In this document: piece by piece, positions 60,135-64,000 of the stretch
Layout: each line of letters opens with the position of its first letter
How positions within the stretch are numbered: the stretch's first letter is position 1
Source: Bacillus infantis NRRL B-14911
GTDB lineage: Bacteria; Bacillota; Bacilli; Bacillales; Cytobacillaceae
Direction of reading: 5' to 3'
Assembly: GCF_000473245.1 (NCBI RefSeq)
Contig: NC_022524.1
Span: forward strand, 203,501-267,500
Length of the DNA: 64,000 nucleotides
Made by a program: the position numbers and the translations under genes
The notes under the pieces: generated by a model
The model's input: the letters and a program-made list of their open reading frames with translations, nothing else
Database searches by the model: none
What the model was told of the DNA's origin: nothing

Positions 60135-62306
60135 TTGGAGAAGACTGCACATAAACAGGAAGAGATGTTAAAGCTCGTGTCAGCTGAATTGAAGATAAAC
60201 AGCAAACAGGTGAAAAGTGTCATCAGCCTGCTCGAGGATGGGAATACGGTTCCTTTTATTGCCCGGTACCGGAAAGAGCAGACAGGTGCATTGGATGAGG
60301 TGCAAATCCGGGACATCATGGAGAGATGGCAATACATACAGAATCTTGAACAGCGGAAGGAAGAAGTGCTGCGGACGATAGAGGAACAGGGTAAGCTGAC
60401 GCCGGAGCTTGCTGCCCAAATCGGAAAAGCGGTCAAACTGCAGGAGGTAGAGGATCTGTACCGCCCTTATAAGCAGAAGCGGAGGACAAAGGCTACCCAG
60501 GCGAAGGAAAAAGGGCTTGAGCCGTTTGCAGAGTGGATGCTAGCGTTCACTAAAGAACCGGTTGAAGAGAAAGCGGCTGCATTTATTTCTGAGGAAAAAG
60601 GTGTGAATACAGCTGAAGAAGCGATTGCTGGTGCCAGGGATATCATTGCTGAAATGGTCTCTGATGATCCGGAAAGCAGAAAATGGATCAGAAGGGAAAC
60701 CTTCAAAAGCGGTAAAATTGAAACTTCTGTAAAAGATGCAGACAATGATGAGAAAAAGGTCTATGAAATGTATTACGAATATGAGGAGCCGATCAGTAAA
60801 ATCGTTCCTCACAGAATACTGGCTGTAAACCGCGGAGAAAAGGAAGATATCCTCAGAACGGCAATCCGGCCGAATATAGATATGATGCAGAGCTATTTGA
60901 AGAAAAAATGGATCAAGAATCTTTCCTCCCCCTCTGCTGTACCGGTAAGCGAAGCGATTGAGGATGGGTACAAAAGGCTGATCCAGCCGTCCATCGAGCG
61001 GGAAATCCGGAATGAATTGACGGAGAAGGCAGAAGAACAGGCCATCCATATATTCTCGGAGAATTTGAGGAACCTCCTGCTTCAGCCGCCTCTTAAAGGA
61101 AAGGTTGTTCTTGGGGTGGATCCTGCGTACCGTACAGGCTGCAAACTGGCAGTTGTTGATGAGACGGGAAAAGTAATGGACATTGGCGTTATATATCCTC
61201 ATCCGCCGGTCTCTAAAACAAAGGATGCAAAAGAAAAAGTAAAACAAATCATTAAAACTTTCAAAGTCGAGATGGTAGCGATCGGAAACGGTACAGCTTC
61301 AAGAGAAACCGAGCAATTCATTGCAGATATCCTAAAAGAACTGAGCGGCGATATTTATTATATTATTGTTAACGAAGCCGGGGCGAGTGTTTATTCAGCA
61401 TCAGACCTTGCCAGGGAAGAATTTCCGGATTTCCAGGTGGAAGAGCGCAGTGCTGTATCTATCGCCCGCCGCCTGCAGGATCCATTGGCCGAGCTGGTGA
61501 AAATTGATCCCAAATCTGTAGGGGTAGGCCAATACCAGCATGATGTATCTCAAAAAAGGCTGAGCGAATCCCTTACATTTGTCGTCGAAACAGCCGTAAA
61601 CCAGGTCGGCGTTAATGTTAATACGGCTTCATCTTCTCTCTTGCAGTATGTGGCAGGATTATCAAAGACAGTTGCCAATAATATTGTTAAGAAAAGAGAG
61701 GAAGAAGGCAAATTCCTATCAAGGGTCCAGCTGAAAAAGATTCCCAGACTGGGAGCCAAAACTTATGAGCAAGCTATCGGCTTTCTGCGCATTGCGGGTG
61801 GAAAGGAGCCGCTTGACAGGACGAGTATCCACCCGGAGAGCTACCAGGATGCCGTCAAGCTTCTGTCCAGGCTTGGGTTTAAAACAACTGATATTGGATC
61901 AGAAGAGCTGAAAGCAGCACTTGCCGGAATTGATATCAAACAAACAGCGGAAGAGCTTGAAACAGGTGAACTGACGCTCAAGGATATCATTGATGCTCTT
62001 AGGAGCCCTGCGAGAGATCCGCGAGATGATCTCGCTAAGCCTATCCTTAAAACAGATGTTTTGAAGCTTGAAGATTTAAAGCCTGGCATGGAGCTTCAGG
62101 GAACAGTCAGGAATGTAGTAGATTTTGGCGCTTTTGTCGATATCGGCGTAAAGCAGGACGGGCTTGTCCATATATCAAAGCTGCGAAAACAGTTTGTTAA
62201 GCATCCACTGGATGTTGTATCGGTGGGAGATGTGGTGACAGTGTGGGTCGACAGTATTGACAGCCAAAAGGGAAGAGTGGCCCTGACCATGCTTTCTGAT
62301 CAATAA
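60135..62306 (+). CDS. tex: Tex family S1 RNA-binding transcription accessory protein
   Basis: A 723-residue protein (B. subtilis YdcI). Domains in order: N-terminal helical HTH-like region (VKSVISLLEDGNTVPFIARY), YqgF/RuvC-like fold from about residue 325 (GVDPAYRTGCKLAVVDETG), helix-hairpin-helix (VNQVGVNVNTASSSLLQYVA), and a C-terminal S1 domain (GTVRNVVDFGAFVDIGVKQD, DGLVHISKL). Tex binds RNA and the transcription machinery. TTG 60135 sits seven bases after GGGGGA; TTG 60129 is too close. Confidence 0.93.
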   Translation: MEKTAHKQEEMLKLVSAELKINSKQVKSVISLLEDGNTVPFIARYRKEQTGALDEVQIRDIMERWQYIQNLEQRKEEVLRTIEEQGKLTPELAAQIGKAVKLQEVEDLYRPYKQKRRTKATQAKEKGLEPFAEWMLAFTKEPVEEKAAAFISEEKGVNTAEEAIAGARDIIAEMVSDDPESRKWIRRETFKSGKIETSVKDADNDEKKVYEMYYEYEEPISKIVPHRILAVNRGEKEDILRTAIRPNIDMMQSYLKKKWIKNLSSPSAVPVSEAIEDGYKRLIQPSIEREIRNELTEKAEEQAIHIFSENLRNLLLQPPLKGKVVLGVDPAYRTGCKLAVVDETGKVMDIGVIYPHPPVSKTKDAKEKVKQIIKTFKVEMVAIGNGTASRETEQFIADILKELSGDIYYIIVNEAGASVYSASDLAREEFPDFQVEERSAVSIARRLQDPLAELVKIDPKSVGVGQYQHDVSQKRLSESLTFVVETAVNQVGVNVNTASSSLLQYVAGLSKTVANNIVKKREEEGKFLSRVQLKKIPRLGAKTYEQAIGFLRIAGGKEPLDRTSIHPESYQDAVKLLSRLGFKTTDIGSEELKAALAGIDIKQTAEELETGELTLKDIIDALRSPARDPRDDLAKPILKTDVLKLEDLKPGMELQGTVRNVVDFGAFVDIGVKQDGLVHISKLRKQFVKHPLDVVSVGDVVTVWVDSIDSQKGRVALTMLSDQ

Positions 62307-62313
62307 TCAATTA

Positions 62314-62347
62314 CAGGAGGAGGAGTGTCAGTATGCGCTCCCCCTTT
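62314..62347 (+). terminator. Possible terminator of tex
   Basis: GGAGGAGGAG with CTCCCCC around GTGTCAGTATGCG, then TTTTTA. The pairing is imperfect. Confidence 0.5.
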
Positions 62348-62355
62348 TTATTAAT

Positions 62356-62469
62356 TCACTGCAAGTGTTTCTTTCTATAGAAATACCAGCACTGGTTCAG
62401 CAATTTAATCTGATATCGGTTTTTCTCCAGGAATGCACGCTGAATCTGATTTTGAAACCATGTAGGCAT
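62356..62469 (-). CDS. cmpA: Cortex morphogenetic protein CmpA
   Basis: A 37-residue protein starting MPTWFQNQIQRAFLEKN and ending QCWYFYRKKHLQ, which matches the B. subtilis CmpA pattern as I remember it, including the IKLLNQCWYFYRKKH block. The gene lies between tex and the SprT-like gene on the opposite strand, as in B. subtilis. GGAGGG precedes the ATG by five bases. CmpA works with ClpXP to monitor spore coat/cortex assembly by degrading SpoIVA when assembly fails. Confidence 0.92.
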   Translation of the reverse strand: MPTWFQNQIQRAFLEKNRYQIKLLNQCWYFYRKKHLQ

Positions 62470-62587
62470 AGGAACCCTCCTGTAGTAAAATCTGTATATA
62501 TAGCCTATGCAGGGCAAGGTTGTCACGTGAACCTGCGGTGCTGATAAAACAAAGTAAAAAGGGCATAACTAGAAAGGATACAAAGGA

Positions 62588-63058
62588 ATGAACGATCAAG
62601 AACTCCAACTGCTGACCGAAAGGATTTCAAAAGAGTATTTTCAAAAGCCATTCCGGCACAAAGCTTATTTTAATCCTCGTTTGCGGACAACCGGAGGCAG
62701 ATATATTTTAAGCACCCATAATATTGATATAAATAAAAGCTATCTTGATCAGCTGGGAAGAGAAGAGCTGATCGGCATCATCAAGCATGAGTTATGCCAT
62801 TATCACCTCCATCTGGAGGGGAGGGGATACCAGCATAAAGACAAGGATTTCAGATTGCTGTTAGAACAAGTGGGTGCACCAAGATTTTGCTCTGCTTTAC
62901 CGGACAGGCCAAAGAGGAAGGCGGCTAAAGTAATTGCCTATACATGCTCAGGCTGCGGCCAGCTCTATAAGAGAAGGCGGTCGATCAATACATCGAAATA
63001 TGTATGCGGAAAGTGCAGGGGAAGGCTCGTGAAGTCAGGAGAAATCAAGGCAGATTAA
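62588..63058 (+). CDS. SprT-like zinc metalloprotein (YdcK)
   Basis: A 156-residue SprT-like protein. The zinc-binding HExxH motif is [12 protein letters not shown] near residue 70, and a C-terminal zinc ribbon has CSGCGQ and CGKCRG cysteine pairs near residues 121 and 142. Its bacterial role is unknown; eukaryotic relatives (Spartan) cleave DNA-protein crosslinks. Position after tex and cmpA matches B. subtilis ydcK. Confidence 0.92.
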   Translation: MNDQELQLLTERISKEYFQKPFRHKAYFNPRLRTTGGRYILSTHNIDINKSYLDQLGREELIGIIKHELCHYHLHLEGRGYQHKDKDFRLLLEQVGAPRFCSALPDRPKRKAAKVIAYTCSGCGQLYKRRRSINTSKYVCGKCRGRLVKSGEIKAD

Positions 63059-63096
63059 GTTTAAATAGTCCTATTAAAACTTTTTCAAAAACATAG

Positions 63097-63125
63097 TTGA
63101 CTTTTGGTTTCTGGGTTCTTATAAT
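63097..63125 (+). promoter_or_regulatory. Promoter of the tRNA operon
   Basis: TTGACT (63097-63102), 17-bp spacer, TATAAT (63120-63125), about 30 bases before tRNA-Asn. Confidence 0.88.
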
Positions 63126-63154
63126 AGTAAGAGTCGATAAGATGTTAAAGACAT

Positions 63155-63229
63155 TCCGCAGTAGCTCAGTGGTAGAGCATTCGGCTGTTAACCGAACGGT
63201 CGCAGGTTCGAGTCCTGCCTGCGGAGCCA
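63155..63229 (+). tRNA. tRNA-Asn (GTT)
   Basis: Acceptor TCCGCAG pairs with CTGCGGA; anticodon loop CTGTTAA (GTT); T loop GGTTCGAGTCC; encoded CCA. Confidence 0.96.
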
Positions 63230-63232
63230 TAT

Positions 63233-63323
63233 GGGGAAGTACTCAAGTGGCTGAAGAGGCGCCCCTGCTAAGGGTGTAGGTCGGGCAACCGGCGCGAGGG
63301 TTCAAATCCCTCCTTCTCCGCCA
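63233..63323 (+). tRNA. tRNA-Ser (GCT)
   Basis: 91 bases with a long variable arm typical of class II tRNAs. Acceptor GGGGAAG pairs with CTTCTCC (one G-T); anticodon loop CTGCTAA (GCT); CCA encoded. Confidence 0.95.
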
Positions 63324-63344
63324 GATGCAACCTGGTTTTATGAT

Positions 63345-63416
63345 GGCCCCTTGGTCAAGCGGTTAAGACACCGCCCTTTCACGGCGGTAACACGGGTTCG
63401 AATCCCGTAGGGGTCA
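63345..63416 (+). tRNA. tRNA-Glu (TTC)
   Basis: Acceptor GGCCCCT pairs with AGGGGTC; anticodon loop CTTTCAC (TTC). The discriminator A is followed by CTT, so CCA is not encoded. Confidence 0.95.
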
Positions 63417-63448
63417 CTTGTAAATATATTGTTTTCTTTCTTAAAGAT

Positions 63449-63524
63449 GGTCCCGTGGTGTAGCGGTTAACATGCCTGCCTGTCACGCAGGAGATCGCGG
63501 GTTCGATTCCCGTCGGGACCGCCA
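63449..63524 (+). tRNA. tRNA-Asp (GTC)
   Basis: Acceptor GGTCCCG pairs with CGGGACC; anticodon loop CTGTCAC (GTC); CCA encoded. Confidence 0.96.
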
Positions 63525-63542
63525 TTTTTCTCAAAAAAACAT

Positions 63543-63617
63543 TGGGCTATAGCCAAGCGGTAAGGCAACGGACTTTGACTCCGTCATGCGTTGGTTCGAA
63601 TCCAGCTAGCCCAGCCA
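63543..63617 (+). tRNA. tRNA-Gln (TTG)
   Basis: Acceptor TGGGCTA pairs with TAGCCCA; anticodon loop CTTTGAC (TTG); CCA encoded. Confidence 0.96.
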
Positions 63618-63622
63618 TTTTT

Positions 63623-63698
63623 GAGCCATTAGCTCAGTCGGTAGAGCATCTGACTTTTAATCAGAGGGTCGAAGGTTCGAGTCCTTCATGGCTCACCA
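63623..63698 (+). tRNA. tRNA-Lys (TTT)
   Basis: Acceptor GAGCCAT pairs with ATGGCTC; anticodon loop CTTTTAA (TTT); CCA encoded. Confidence 0.96.
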
Positions 63699-63712
63699 TT
63701 TAATTTCTATAT

Positions 63713-63794
63713 GCGGGTGTGGCGGAATTGGCAGACGCACCAGACTTAGGATCTGGCGCCGCAAGGCGTGGGGGTTCGACTCCCTTCACCCGCA
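63713..63794 (+). tRNA. tRNA-Leu (TAG)
   Basis: Class II tRNA; acceptor GCGGGTG pairs with CACCCGC; anticodon loop CTTAGGA (TAG); the end reads A then TCA, so CCA is not encoded. Confidence 0.94.
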
Positions 63795-63864
63795 TCAGCA
63801 TTATTTACCAGTTGATATTTACTTAATTACCTGGTATACTAATTTTTGCTGTCACTTATAATAT

Positions 63865-63951
<87 letters not shown>

Positions 63952-63961
63952 AAAAAACTTA

Positions 63962-63990
63962 TTGACAACCGAAGTTGGTTGTGATAAGAT
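63962..63990 (+). promoter_or_regulatory. Strong SigA promoter leading out of the window
   Basis: TTGACA (63962-63967), exact 17-bp spacer, TAAGAT (63985-63990). Position after tRNAs suggests it drives an rRNA operon or more tRNAs beyond the right edge. Confidence 0.8.
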
Positions 63991-64000
63991 ATAAAAGTTG

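Noticed and set aside
63045..63230. Minus-strand frame over tRNA-Asn
   Set aside because: It is antisense to the tRNA and its promoter; such frames are a known annotation artefact.

Overview
The window is chromosomal DNA from a spore-forming Bacillaceae species (Bacillus sensu lato). Gene order from about 39 kb to the right edge closely matches what I recall of the Bacillus subtilis 168 ddl-murF-cshA-ydbST-ydcA-acpS-ydcC-alr-ndoAI/ndoA-rsbRA..rsbX-tex-cmpA-sprT-tRNA region. Promoters are SigA-like, starts are often TTG or GTG with strong Shine-Dalgarno sites, and two aminoacyl-tRNA synthetase genes have T-box leaders. No phage, insertion sequence or CRISPR array was seen.

Layout. 1-9.3 kb: a cut lipid kinase, a VC0807-type membrane protein, a Dps miniferritin with a perfect PerR box, a DedA protein, a PadR regulator with its membrane partner, a TSUP exporter, T-box-controlled argS, rodA and an unrecognised conserved gene. 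9.3-9.9 kb: eleven 52-bp tandem repeats. 9.9-12 kb: a TrmB-type regulator divergent from an MFS exporter, with a palindrome between them. 12-24.6 kb: a cobalamin riboswitch and a large B12 salvage cluster (btuF, btuC, a BtuD-CbiZ fusion, cbiB, cobD, cobU, cobQ, cobS, cobC, a divergent CobU paralogue, an adenosyltransferase, cblT, cblS and a second CobC-like phosphatase). No corrin-ring genes and no cobT are present, so the cluster looks built to import and remodel corrinoids and to use imported alpha-ribazole.

24.6-34 kb: a GNAT acetyltransferase, a TetR-SMR-SMR efflux unit with a clear operator, and a LacI-controlled operon for uptake and debranching of alpha-glucans (three copies of one operator, two cre-like sites, no ABC ATPase gene). 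34-41.6 kb: a SulP transporter, T-box-controlled TyrZ-type tyrS, a dicarboxylate symporter, ddl and murF. 41.6-44.7 kb: an ECF sigma operon with two small membrane proteins, a dispersed 130-bp repeat, two small genes and an esterase-like hydrolase.

45-63 kb: the conserved core, including the complete SigB stress module with its SigB promoter before rsbV, the NdoAI/NdoA toxin-antitoxin pair, and the 37-codon cmpA gene. Three structured repeats lie between ydcC and alr. 63.1-64 kb: eight tRNA genes (Asn, Ser, Glu, Asp, Gln, Lys, Leu, Leu), then a strong promoter reading out of the window.

No clearly unprecedented enzyme system was found. The most unusual items are two non-coding arrays whose predicted hairpins show compensatory changes between copies (9321-9892 and 52253-52699), the doubled and fused enzymes of the B12 cluster, and an ECF sigma operon with unfamiliar membrane partners.
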